NCBI GenBank assembly: GCA_036365515.1
Contig: CM070874.1
Location: forward strand, 95,451,442 to 95,515,441
Direction of reading: 5' to 3'
DNA: 64,000 nt
Source of the DNA: Torymus aiolomorphi
Taxonomy: Eukaryota; Arthropoda; Insecta; Hymenoptera; Torymidae
Shown here: positions 12,946-24,279 of the stretch, in pieces
Numbering within the stretch: the stretch's first letter is position 1
Layout: each line of letters begins with the position of its first letter
Translations under genes and position numbers: made by a program
Notes under the pieces: model-generated
Told to the model about the DNA's origin: nothing
The model's database searches: none
What the model saw: the letters and a program-made list of their open reading frames with translations, nothing else

Positions 12946-14012
12946 CTAACCTCGAAGAAAATGTTCGAAATTACGACCATTTGCTTCCAGGCACATAGTC
13001 AAACGCCTTTGGAAGTGGCGAACGGTGTTTAGCAAAGTTTGCCTTGGAATGGCAGCGCATGCTCGACGATCATGTCTGTCCATCATGTCTACTCTTGTGG
13101 TGGGCCTTTCCTCAAAAACGGCATTTTTTAAATACCCCCATAAGTAAAAATCTGGTGATGTAAGATCTGGTGAGCAAGCAGGCCATTCAACCGGACCACC
13201 TCGACCAATCCATCTGTTACCATACTGCTCATTCAAAAAAGTCCTGACAATTCGAGCGAAATGTGGTGTTGCGCCGTCCTGCTGGAGCCACATTCTTCGT
13301 CGCGTTTCTAAGTCAACATCTTCCATCGATACAGGTAGTTCATCTCTTATTAGCGTTAAGTACGTGTGTTGATTAACATTTTCTTCGAAAAAATAAGGGC
13401 CAATCACACATCCATTAATAATCCCACACCATACCATAATACTCCATCGTCTTTGATGGTTTACAGTTCTGACCCAATGAGGATTAACATCAGACCAGTA
13501 ATGACAATTATGTCTATTCAATTCCCCATCACTTTGAAATTTGCCTCATCAGAAAAAAGAACAAAATTAAAAAAGTCTGGATCATTTTCTATCATTTGTA
13601 AAGCCCATTGGCAAAACACAATACGCTGTTGAAAATTAGCAAACTGTAGCTCTTGGACCAGAGTAATATGATACGCATGATATCTAAGCACCTTCATAAT
13701 TCTTAAAAATGTACTTTTTGGAAGACCGATTTCCCTTTCGATTCGACGAGCGCTTATCTGTGGGTCAAGATGAATTATTGCCAGAATAGTCACAACCCGA
13801 TTATCATTTTCATCATATTGATGGCGCCTACGTTGACGAACCATGTGTCCACCACGAGCTCTTTGAGTTAAACGTCTGATAGCCATAGCGTCAGGGTGTC
13901 GTTTGTCTGGATAGCGTTCAGCATAAATTCTTGCCGCAGCACGATAATTACTTCGGCTTTCTCCTAAAGCCAACATCATGTCAACGATCTCGTTGGGCGG
14001 ATAGTCAGCCAT
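12946..14012 (-). pseudogene. Tc1/mariner-type transposase, left copy, one frameshift
   Basis: Starts with MADYPPNEIVDMM, an N-terminal helix-turn-helix like those of insect DUF4817-type transposases; a second helix-turn-helix lies near residues 83-120. The catalytic motifs are LFSDEA (first Asp), QQDGATPH (second Asp) and SPDFYLWGY (third Asp). I count 41 residues between the second and third Asp, so DD41D spacing. A one-base loss in an A-run just after the first Asp motif (about 13,540) separates the N-terminal part (13,518-14,012) from the C-terminal part (12,946-13,521). It also has a three-base insertion relative to the right copy in the MMDR segment (about 13,070). It points away from the palindrome centre. 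Confidence 0.9.
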
Positions 14013-14422
14013 TTCAGAGCCAGCTATTAATTACTATTAAATTTGAATAGTGAAATGGTATAAAAAATATTAATAATTATAATATTTGCCCGTATACGGT
14101 CGCGACCAAAAAAGAAAATGTTCCTAAATTATGGTAACTTTATCTGACTAAGTGTATTTGCCAAAAGTACTCCGATTGTCACACTTTTGTAATTGTAAGT
14201 TTTATAATAAAGTAATAATCATTAAATTATTTCTAATTTGAACTGCACATAATACTAAAACTTGCTTTTATTTTAAATATTGTGAATTATTGCCGTTCAA
14301 ACTTGAGAAATACTAATATTGATAATGTAATCATTAGAGGCACATTTACAAATAATTTCTGTTCCGTCAAGATTTTTGTACAAAAAAGAAATGTTGTATC
14401 TTTATTCTTTTGAAAGTTATGA

Positions 14423-14473
14423 GTAAATTAAAGATATGAGCTGTAAAAAAATGTCATTGTTTAAAAAGAAAAG
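14423..14473. other. Centre spacer of the 5-kb palindrome
   Basis: About 51 bp of AT-rich sequence between the arm ends GAAAGTTATGA and TCATAACTTTC. It is the only non-paired part of the centre. Confidence 0.8.
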
Positions 14474-14883
14474 TCATAACTTTCAAAAGAATAAAGATAC
14501 AACATTTCTTTTCTGTACAAAAATCTTGACGGAACAGAAATTATTTGTAAATGTGCCTTTAATGATTACATTATCAATATTAGTATTTCTCAAGTTTGAA
14601 CGGCAATAATTCACAATATTTAAAATAAAAGCAAGTTTTAGTATTATGTGCAGTTCAAATTAGAAATAATTTAATGATTATTACTTTATTATAAAACTTA
14701 CAATTACAAAAGTGTGACAATCGGAGTACTTTTGGCAAATACACTTAGTCAGATAAAGTTACCATAATTTAGGAACATTTTTCTTTTTGGTCGCGACCGT
14801 ATACGGGCAAATATTATAATTATTAATATTTTTTATACCATTTCACTATTCAAATTTAATAGTAATTAATAGCTGGCTCTGAA

Positions 14884-15946
14884 ATGGCTGACTATCCGCC
14901 CAACGAGATCGTTGACATGATGTTGGCTTTAGGAGAAAGCCGAAGTAATTATCGTGCTGCGGCAAGAATTTATGCTGAACGCTATCCAGACAAACGACAC
15001 CCTGACGCTATGGCTATCAGACGTTTAACTCAAAGAGCTCGTGGTGGACACATGGTTCGTCAACGTAGGCGCCATCAATATGATGAAAATGATAATCGGG
15101 TTGTGACTATTCTGGCAATAATTCATCTTGACCCACAGATAAGCGCTCGTCGAATCGAAAGGGAAATCGGTCTTCCAAAAAGTACATTTTTAAGAATTAT
15201 GAAGGTGCTTAGATATCATGCGTATCATATTACTCTGGTCCAAGAGCTACAGTTTGCTAATTTTCAACAGCGTATTGTGTTTTGCCAATGGGCTTTACAA
15301 ATGATAGAAAATGATCCAGACTTTTTTAATTTTGTTCTTTTTTCTGATGAGGCAAAATTTCAAAGTGATGGGGAATTGAATAGACATAATTGTCATTACT
15401 GGTCTGATGTTAATCCTCATTGGGTCAGAACTGTAAACCATCAAAGACGATGGAGTATTATGGTATGGTGTGGGATTATTAATGGATGTGATTGGCCCTT
15501 ATTTTTTCGAAGAAAATGTTAATCAACACACGTACTTAACGCTAATAAGAGATGAACTACCTGTATTGATGGAAGATGTTGACTTAGAAACGCGACGAAG
15601 AATGTGGCTCCAGCAGGACGGCGCAACACCACATTTCGCTCGAATTGTCAGGACTTTTTTGAATGAGCAGTATGGTAACAGATGGATTGGTCGAGGTGGT
15701 CCGGTTGAATGGCCTGCTTGCTCACCAGATCTTACATCACCAGATTTTTACTTATGGGGGTATTTAAAAAATGCCGTTTTTGAGGAAAGGCCCATCACAA
15801 GAGTAGACATGATGGACAGAATTCGTCGAGCATGCGCTGCCATTCCAAGGCAAACTTTGCTAAACACCGTTCGCCACTTCCAAAGGCGTTTGACTATGTG
15901 CCTGGAAGCAAATGGTCGTAATTTCGAACATTTTCTTCGAGGTTAG
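14884..15946 (+). pseudogene. Tc1/mariner-type transposase, right copy, one frameshift
   Basis: Near-identical mirror copy of the left transposase: the same start MADYPPNEIV, the same two helix-turn-helix regions, Asp155 in LFSDEA, then QQDGATPH and SPDFYLWGY with DD41D spacing. Here the first half is intact through the point where the left copy breaks. A two-base loss (GTGT to GT, about 15,490) breaks the frame in the segment GIINGC, and the second half (15,470-15,946) continues in another frame. The two copies therefore carry different lesions, and each retains the part the other has lost. Transposases of this type cut and paste DNA at TA sites. Confidence 0.9.
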
Positions 15947-15955
15947 ATAAACACA

Positions 15956-16289
15956 TAAGTGAGAGGCGAAGGGACTCACTTAAATCAAGCACCCTGAACA
16001 GTGAGAGGCAAGGGGACTCACTTTAATCAAGCACCCCGATCAGTGAGAGGCGAAGGGACTCACTTAAATCAAGCACCCTGAACAGTGAGAGGCAAGGGGA
16101 CTCACTTTAATCAAGCACCCCGATCAGTGAGAGGCGAAGGCTCTCACTTAAATCAAGCACCCTGAACAGTGAGAGGCAAGGGGACTCACTTTAATCAAGC
16201 ACCCCGATCAGTGAGAGGCGAAGGGACTCACTTAAATCAAGCACCCTGAACAGTGAGAGGCAAGGGGACTCACTTTAATCAAGCACCCC
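15956..16289. repeat. 41-bp tandem array, eight units (right arm)
   Basis: Four dimers of the alternating 41-bp units (core GTGAGAGGCGAAGGGACTCA and GTGAGAGGCAAGGGGACTCA). The left arm has two dimers; this difference of about 164 bp accounts for almost all of the arm-length difference. Confidence 0.9.
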
Positions 16290-16638
16290 AAAGGAAACAA
16301 TCCTTACTACGTCCACGTCGTTGTTTCTGGCTAGCGCTAAACGTAAGGTTGATACATTTACAACAGAAGCTTTAATGATCTTGAAGTTTCCGTTAAACAA
16401 ACATCAGACATGGGGTAGAGATGTGTGGGACTGGGGGATGTCTGGTGTAACAGTTTAGCATGTGAGGCTATGAAGAGCATGGGGTTCGGATGTGCAAGTT
16501 TGATATTTGTTTACTAGGATGTGAAAGTTTTGGGTGTGTGGGTTTCCCTATTAAACCTACGATCAGTTTGAACCACTTAAGCCTGTGACTCATGGAAAAA
16601 ACGACTTAAAATGGATTTTTCGGAGTTCGACCTTCATT

Positions 16639-16800
16639 TGGCCTTGAAATGACCTTGAAATGACCTTGAAAAAAAATGTCTCAATATGATTTTGAACGTA
16701 AAATTTCCCGCTCTTTCCGGATCCGGGGTCAAAAATAGGTGTTCCTATTAAAAAAAACCACTTGACCTTGAAATAACCTTGAAGGTCAAGTTCAAGGTCA
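16639..16800. promoter_or_regulatory. Cluster of TCAAGGTCA-type motifs, right arm
   Basis: TGACCTTGA or its complement occurs at 16,650-16,658, 16,661-16,669, 16,763-16,771 and 16,792-16,800, with TGGCCTTGA at 16,639-16,647. One motif (16,661) is degenerate in the left arm. Same interpretation and caveats as for the left arm. Confidence 0.4.
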
Positions 16801-16915
16801 AAGCTGTTAGGACCATCGTTTGGCCCCCTTCGTCCCCTACAACTTTTGTCTGAATAATTTTTTCCTATCTGTCTTAGGATCCGAAAAATCCGGGTGTAGC
16901 GATTAAAATGGGTCA

Positions 16916-17040
<125 letters not shown>

Positions 17041-18129
17041 GCTGTTCCTTTCAACGCCTGTTTGCTTTTCATTATTTTCTCTTGTTCTTCTCTGTCTTTG
17101 CACTCCGCTCCAACTATCTCCTTTCTTTTCCCCATTCTCCATATACCTTTCAACTCTATATCTTGCCCTAATTCGTTCCTTATCCATTCCTCTAATGATT
17201 CCTTCCCTTTTATCCTCTTCTCTTCCAGTCCGGTTGTTATTATGTTCATTTTTCTTTTTTCTCTTTCTTCTCCCTTATCCACTCTACTTCTCTTCTGCAC
17301 ATGATTAGTTGTGAGTTTATTTCCTTCTCCCTTTCTTTTCTTACCTCACTTTCTTTCTCCCTTTCTTCCTTACTTTCCCTTTCGTTCTCTATCCTCTTTT
17401 TTCTTTCCTCCTCTATCTCTTTTCTTAAGTCCTTTTCTCCTTTCTTTCTATTCTCTTCCTGCTCCTCTCTTTTTTCTTCTATCTTTTTTAAGAGTTCCGT
17501 TCCTAAATTATCCACCTTTTTATCTAGGGCCTTCTATTTGACGTCCATCTGCACTCTCATCTCCTTTATCTCCTTTGCTGTATTCTCTATTCCTGTGGTC
17601 ATCTCCCCTAGTTTTCTCCATATTGCTTCCATCGTTATTTCCACTTTTTTCTTATCTCCCATGTTATTTTTCTTGTCACTACCTTCAGTTTCTACGCTTT
17701 TTTTCTCACTTTCTATCCTTTTATTTCCTTCTGCTGGGCTTCTTCTGACCTTCGTGCTTCTTTTGAATACCTTTCCTTCTTTTACTTGTTCTCTTTCCGA
17801 ATCTGATATAGATAATTCTCCTTGAATTTTCCTCGCTTGCTTAATCTCTCTCTCTCTTCGTTCGGCGATATCTCCTTTCTCTTTCCTCCTTCCTTTGGAA
17901 CCGGGGTTACGCTTCTTGTCAGCTATTTCCCTCTCTCTATTAAGTTCCTTATGTTCTGCGTTCCTCTGGATCTGCTTATCTTCCTTTTAGGCTCACTCTT
18001 CCTATTGCCTGTTCCCAGTAGCTTCCTCTGTGGGGTGAAGTAGAATTTCGCGTCTTGATCGCTCTCTACCCTATCTTCGTTGTCTGTGTCTGTAGCGCCT
18101 ATTTTTTGGAGTATACTCTCTGTCTCCAT
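17041..18129 (-). pseudogene. LINE ORF1, N-terminal part (coiled coil and RRM-like start)
   Basis: The first Met (METESILQKIG) lies about 220 bp inside the element's 5' end. A basic, Ser-rich segment follows, then a long Glu/Lys/Arg coiled coil (about 17,250-17,515 in one open frame). A segment with IITTGLEEKRIKGKESLEEW and GIWRMGKRKEI follows and resembles the RRM-type RNA-binding domain of LINE ORF1 proteins. Frame breaks near 17,920, 17,530 and 17,300 show decay. The frame stops at 17,041, where the palindromic element is inserted, and resumes at 12,000. ORF1 proteins bind the element RNA and package it. Confidence 0.82.
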
Positions 18130-18347
18130 TGCCTAGCCCGTGGGCCAACGCTTTTCGTGACTTTTCTTTTCTTCTTTCCCTTCTTCTCACTTCTTTATCT
18201 CCTGTACTTTTTTCCCTTGGCTTTCTTTTTTCTTTCTACTTCCACTACTTCCGGCACTTCTCTTTTCCTTTGTTTCTATCTGCTCTTTCACTTCGAAAAC
18301 ACACGGGACACACACACTCGCGTCACACACCTGCGGCCATTTTTTCT
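18130..18347 (-). other. LINE 5' leader
   Basis: About 218 bp from the element's 5' boundary (starting GTAGAAAAAATGGCCGCAGG on the minus strand) to the first ORF1 Met. LINEs of this grade usually carry an internal promoter here; none is identified from sequence alone. Confidence 0.6.
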
Positions 18348-18365
18348 ACGAATAGCTTATATATA
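18348..18365. repeat. 18-bp target-site duplication, LINE 5' side
   Basis: ACGAATAGCTTATATATA, identical to 7,258-7,275. Confidence 0.92.
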
Positions 18366-18400
18366 TATATTACTATATGGGTGATGAACTACCTTAAATA
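18366..18400. mobile_element. Foldback MITE, right end displaced by LINE
   Basis: Ends with GTGATGAACTACCTTAAATA, the reverse complement of the left terminus at 6,574-6,593 (one mismatch shortly inside). It completes the element begun at 6,574. Confidence 0.88.
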
Positions 18401-19368
18401 CGAAACGTATATTTTTATAAATTCTAATTTATTTTGTAACTTTTGACATATTCATTTAACTATGATAGGATAAAATGTTTATAAACATTTTAAACTTGTG
18501 TTTTGGATTTATTTTTTATCAACCGTATCTCAAACTAAATTATATCTTCTTTAAAATTTTAAATAAACAATAAGCAGGAAAAAAAATAAAAACAGGAATT
18601 CCTGAAAAAGTACTCTTTAGAGTTTACCTTTATAAAATGCTTTAGCAAGTTGAAGGTGTCTTAGTTTTCTTGTCTTTTTTGTTTCACTTAAACAATTTTT
18701 TCTTCCAACAAAAACACGTCAATGATATTCTTGAAGAGAAAACTAAGTGAAATAGAACGTCAAAGACCACCTCTTGTTTAATTACGTTGAGTGGGTGACG
18801 GCAAATAATCGCGTATGAAATTTCATTTACAAAGGCTGAACTATTTCATTAATTATTCAAAAGTAACGCAGCTACATAATAAAATTCAAAGAAGACTCTT
18901 TGCAATAGGATAGGTATTTTCGTAGCAGTGGAAAGGCAAGAGTCTCGCCATTTCCCTTAGCCTTACTCCATTCCACGTGATCCTTTCTCTGTCTTTTACG
19001 TTTTTCCCGCGCGTCATAGTTTTCCTTTGAAAGTCGACACATTATTTATTCAGTCGCCTCTTTTTTTCCGAACGAGTTTCTCTCCCCGTGGATGTAGATT
19101 TCCTTCCGCGAAGGCGCCGAGACATCCTTCTACTCTCTCCCTTTCTCTCTCCTGTTGGACGTTGGCTCGTCGAAGAGTCAAATAAAACGTCAGCGCACGC
19201 GCGTGTGGAAACGAAGGAACTGATTTTGCTCTCGCGTCCGCGCGTCGATTTCTGTGGGGAAATGATGATAACGTAGTTAGACCGTAAAATCAAAGTTTTA
19301 TAAGGGACGCACATGAGCGCGATTTCAAGGTTTTGTCGGCCTCACCGTAGCTGTGTAAATTAGTACAT
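18401..19368. other. Intergenic, CpG-rich patch at about 19,050-19,270
   Basis: No gene supported. Frames in the CpG-rich patch overlap on both strands without recognisable domains. Confidence 0.5.
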
Positions 19369-19480
19369 TACGATACGGGTGTGGAAGGTGAGTATTTACC
19401 GCATGAGACGTTTTTCGCACGAGCGAAGCGAGTGAAAAAAGTCGAATGCGGTAAAAATCTCCTTACGCACCAGTGTCGTA
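19369..19480. mobile_element. Compact 112-bp palindromic MITE
   Basis: Outer ends TACGATACGGGTGTGGAAGG and the complement of CCTTACGCACCAGTGTCGTA pair imperfectly. Inside, TTTACCGCAT pairs with ATGCGGTAAA and the centre is GCACGAGCGAAGCGAGTG. The whole could fold into one hairpin. No coding capacity. Confidence 0.75.
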
Positions 19481-19719
19481 CAGTATTTTATACCACGAGA
19501 GCCGAATAATCATATTAAAGTTATGATTTTGAGGTTAGAGTCATATAAACAGATATATTATCAATGAGAATATACGTCGAATCGAATATGATAAAGAGGT
19601 TCAATTATTTACAGTGTCGTTTCGATCTAAAACATAAATAATATCAGTGTGAAATGTAGAGACCATGATTTCCTCTTTTGACGCGTTTGTTGATTCGAAA
19701 AGAAATGGCGTAATAAATA

Positions 19720-19948
19720 ATAGGGTGACTTCACCAGTGGTGGAACAAACACCAGTGAATGAACATTTTTTAATAAAAATCGTTGATAAAATATATTTAT
19801 AATGTTTCCCCCAATTTCAAACTTTGAAAGAAGTCATTTTGTGACGGTTTAATATCACAAAAAGCATTTTATTCAAGCGATTAAAAATATCGTATAACCC
19901 GTTCACTCACTGAACTTAAACGTTCGTTTACTGGCGAAGTCACCCTAT
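19720..19948. mobile_element. MITE, 229 bp
   Basis: Terminal inverted repeats ATAGGGTGACTTCACCAGT and ACTGGCGAAGTCACCCTAT (18 of 19 positions pair). Subterminal CACCAGTG and TTCACTCACTG motifs add weaker pairing. No coding capacity. Confidence 0.82.
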
Positions 19949-21965
19949 ATGTTAAATAACTATTTAATTTGCGTGGGCCAATAATAAAAAGCCTTTATTA
20001 TGATGTGATAAAAAAGACCTAAAAAAATCAATAAATAATAATCGTCCAAAATATTTCTGTTTTTAACTATTCAAAATGCAATAATTCTGACAGCAATTAT
20101 TTTACCTTCACGGTATTTGCAGCGATTCTTGATACAGATAAAGTTAAATATATATTGAAAATGTAATATTACAATAATGACAGACTATATTTTAACTTTT
20201 TTTTTTCATCCTCGTTACCGTTCCACTTTATTCCTTTGCAGCACCCTTATTGCAAAGCGTTTTTTCGAGACTTTATATTGTCGGCACTTTTACGAATCGC
20301 AGTGCTTATTAGCTCTGTCGTCTACTGTCTCCGTTTCCGTTCCAGTCTATCCCTTAGCTTCTTTTTAACCAGTGTATTTCTATTCTAGAAGCCTCATTAT
20401 TTTTTTATATTTTTTATTTTTTCTTTTAAATTGACTTGCTTTTCTATCTACTAAAGTTTTATCTTTTTAATGTTTGTTTTTATTTGAATATTATAATTAA
20501 GTTACCTTTAAACTGTAAGAAACAAGATAGTAATTTTAAGAATTTTATATAAGATAACTGATGTATATGTATAGATCATTCTTGGATACTTGAAAAATTT
20601 ATTTTATTCTGATAGATCATTTTCAAAATATCTCTCCAAAGCCATCAAAATATTATAATGAAACTGTAAATTTGTTCTTCAAGAGAAGATAAGTATAATT
20701 AAAAATTAAATGTATGACCTTAACATTTTATAAACTTCATTATGATTTAATATAAATCAATTAATTGCGAAGTTAAATTTATAAATATTCTAATTCTTGA
20801 AACGATAGGATAGATTACGTCCATTTTCTTGTTCCCTCCATGACAGTTCTCCGTTCCAATTAAAGTTACTTTGTAATTAAACTGTAATCAAACTAGCTTA
20901 ACAAGTAATTATTTAACTCGTGTAATTCAGCCTGTCTTTGAAAGCCTGCATACTACAACATAGTATTTACAAGATAAAATCATAATAGTTATTATAATTT
21001 TATTTTCTTAATGTTGTTTCTTTCGGAAATTATAAATTTCGGTAAAAAGTTATTCGAACTTAAATAAATTACAATTATTTGATAAGAAGTCTATACTTAT
21101 ATTTAGAGCTATATAAAAAACGCTGTTCCATGCGCCAAGAAGAAAGTTTGAATAATTCAAATTCAAATCGAAATGTCTTTCGGGACCCAACCTTTATCTA
21201 CTTATTTTTGTTTTTATTTTTTTTTGTAATAATGATCGCATGAAAAGCTTATTTTTATATTTATTGTTCTTTCACCCTGGTAAAAATTAGTCCATTAAAA
21301 ATGGGCAGGAAAACAGAAACTGGCCATTGGGAATGGCTAGTTATTAGACACAAGTGTAACGCTTTTTTCCATCAACTTCTCCCATTTTATGGAATGGTCC
21401 TAACCTCAAAATCTTCACATTAAAATTTCATAATAATCTAATCACATATTGTAAAACTTACTCTTAAGAGATAGTTTACCGGGATATAAACAAAATTTAG
21501 TAGTATTTGTACTATTTACAGCTTTATTCTATAAGATATAAGCCAAAATCGTTATTTTACCACGTGACTCTATCTCTCTCACTCATCGCCATAATAAATC
21601 GCTTGTTACTAGATTTTTAACGGCTTCGTTGGCTAGCTATTTTAACTAGTATTAAAATACCAAATTAATAAATAGTACAACATTTTGATCATTTTTGCAA
21701 CAATAAATGTGAAAAATAGGTTGAAAAAATCGTTCCACTTATGACGGAAAACTGGAGTCCATTTTTTTGCTATCTTGGTTCAAACCAGCCATTTACTACC
21801 TAAAACATGATTTCAATTTTTACCATTCGAATAAAAAATATTAAAACTAAATATAGAATAATTAAACTTATCTAATGTAACAAATAAAAAATATAAAATA
21901 AATGCTGCCAATCACTTTGGCACTTTGCCTGTTACAAAGCACACTATGCAATCTTGTTTGCATTA
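19949..21965. other. AT-rich intergenic, nothing firm
   Basis: No coding or RNA feature. CCCTGGTAAAAATTA at about 21,277 resembles a terminus of small insect transposons, but its partner near 21,810 is weak, so no element is called. Confidence 0.45.
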
Positions 21966-22630
21966 ATAGGTAGTAGTCGGGTTAAGTTAAGATGTTCTAT
22001 AGTTTAATTCTTAGCTCAATATAATAACCAGAGAAATAATACATGTGATAGAGAGGTACATTGTCTTACGGAAAAAAATTTATTATAAAAAATTATTTAT
22101 AGAATACATAAAGATATTGTTGCTGGAAGAACAAGTTACTTTCGTTTCTTACGAATTTTTTATGTTTTATTCGATTTTAATGTTTGACGTCTGGTTTTAC
22201 TGTTTAAACGACCCATCCATGTTCATATTATAAAATGACTATTGTATACAATGCGAAGTGAAATTGTTTACAGTTCAAGGATAAAAAAATTCAAACAAAT
22301 TCGAATTCTACTATGATTAATTACATCATATTTCTTATAAATTAACTATTTCGTTATATGAGCCTGGATGTTTAAATCGCAAAATGGGACGTCAAACATT
22401 AAAATCGAATAAAAAATAAAAAATTCGTAAGAAACGGAAGTGACTTGTTCTTCCAGCAACATTATCTTTGTGTATTCGATAAATAATTTTTTTTATATTA
22501 TTTTTCTTTTAAAGACAATGCACCTCTCTATCACATGTATTATTTCGCTGGTTATTAGATTATATTATATTGAGCTAAAAATGAAACAATAAAACATCTT
22601 AACTTAACCCGACAACTACCTTAATAGGTG
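21966..22630. mobile_element. Long-arm inverted-repeat element, about 665 bp
   Basis: The left arm (about 21,966-22,200) and right arm (about 22,386-22,630) are reverse complements: the terminal GTCGGGTTAAGTTAAGAT block and the internal GTTGCTGGAAGAACAAGT block both recur inverted. Roughly 185 bp of unrelated AT-rich sequence separate them. The short frames inside are not conserved between arms. Family not assigned. Confidence 0.78.
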
Positions 22631-24279
22631 CTTACTTTATTGGTCTTGATAATAACTTAAAATATAAAAAAATTGCACTATATGTACAGATCCAACAATA
22701 AGGAATTAAATATATTATTATTGTAAATAGTGTGATACAATGAAAGAATTTTGATTTTATATGACTGAAGTAAATTCTTTGTAATATTATAACATTTTCT
22801 ATACATAGAATAATTATTAGTACAGTAAAAAAATTAAATAACACAGATTAAAAACCTTTTCCAAATCTCATTATTGAATTTCTTATCTTTAATAATCTGA
22901 TCCTCGATATTTGAATCAGATTATGTTTTGAGTTTTTATTCAAGAAGACCATTCATTATCACAAATTACGTTGCCCGAAACTTCTTCCAAGCACTTTCTT
23001 CAAAGAATCGAAGTTAATTAAAAAGTCCTCAAGGATGGGACCAAGATGCTTGTGAACGAAGGTACAGAATAGCCGTTCGCGCGCCGATTCGCGTTATCTT
23101 TCAATGTATATATAAATATATACACATCTAACGCAATACCGTATCGATCTTGGTAGCTTAGGGCTGTACGTATACGCAGGAGCGACTGACCGATAAGGCC
23201 TATAGGAACGTCTGCCAAATTGGATCAGTGGAATTCATGATTCGTCCCTTCGTTTTCCGCGTCTCTCCTTTTACATGTCACGTTCGCCTCTTTTATTTAG
23301 TCTCCTCGTTCTGCTGCCGTATCCGCCGCTCGTCATTCACTTTCAGTTCATTTTTCCCCTTATCTCTCGAGTCCGCGCGTCGATTGATTTCGGTCGATTA
23401 CGGAGTCCCTTTCTATCTCTTTTCTTTGCTGCACTATCGGGATGTGCGCGCGTTCGCACAATATTTTTACCGCACGAGCACTCACTATATCGGACCGCGC
23501 TCGCGCAAACATCGCTGTGCGCCGTTTTCTCGTTTACGTCAGACAACGTCTAATAAGGTTTGCTTCATTTTTCATTTATCGGAAAAAGCACTGTAATGTA
23601 ACAAGATAAAAGTATTGATCAGAGTTCATTAGTAAAGAAATTTACTAATTGACAATTTAACTTTAATTGGAAATTCATTATTAAAGTAAAATTACTTTTT
23701 TAATAATTTGCATTTTCTCATTAATTTAAGCTACTTGTTTTAATATTTTATATTTGATGTGAATTGATGGGGTGTTTTTAATAATTATTCAAACGGATTT
23801 ATCTTAAAATTTATATCTGTCTTTTCCTTTGTTTGTACAGATAAATAGATAACAATACAAAACGTTAACTAAAGATGAGTAGACATTTAGGTTTTTGGGA
23901 ATTACAATGCATTTTTGTTGATCCAGAACGGTAAATGCGTTTACTTTCCGACTTTCTCTGGTCAACTGACCACGGCAATGTATATCCACTGCGTACCGCT
24001 AAAGCTCTCGGCCAAATCCCCTTGTCCATTGTCTAACTCGGATCCGCAGAGAAAGAAAAATCAAAAAGGTTCGCTAATGCTCAGTGAGCTCATTTCCTTA
24101 TCACAATCAAACATACAATTCGCTTACAAACATTGACATAATACATACTTCTAAAGACATAAATCGAAAACTTTGATCATTATAACAATATTCTTCATGT
24201 AACACCTGTTTTAACTCTCTGTGCAGTGCCAAATCGTACACCTGCGACCATACCTCTGCGATCGACAATCACAAAAGCA
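22631..24279. other. Intergenic, CpG-rich patch at about 23,050-23,530
   Basis: No gene supported. Overlapping frames in the CpG-rich patch lack recognisable domains. It may be an upstream regulatory region of the gene that begins near 25 kb, but nothing in the sequence proves it. Confidence 0.4.
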
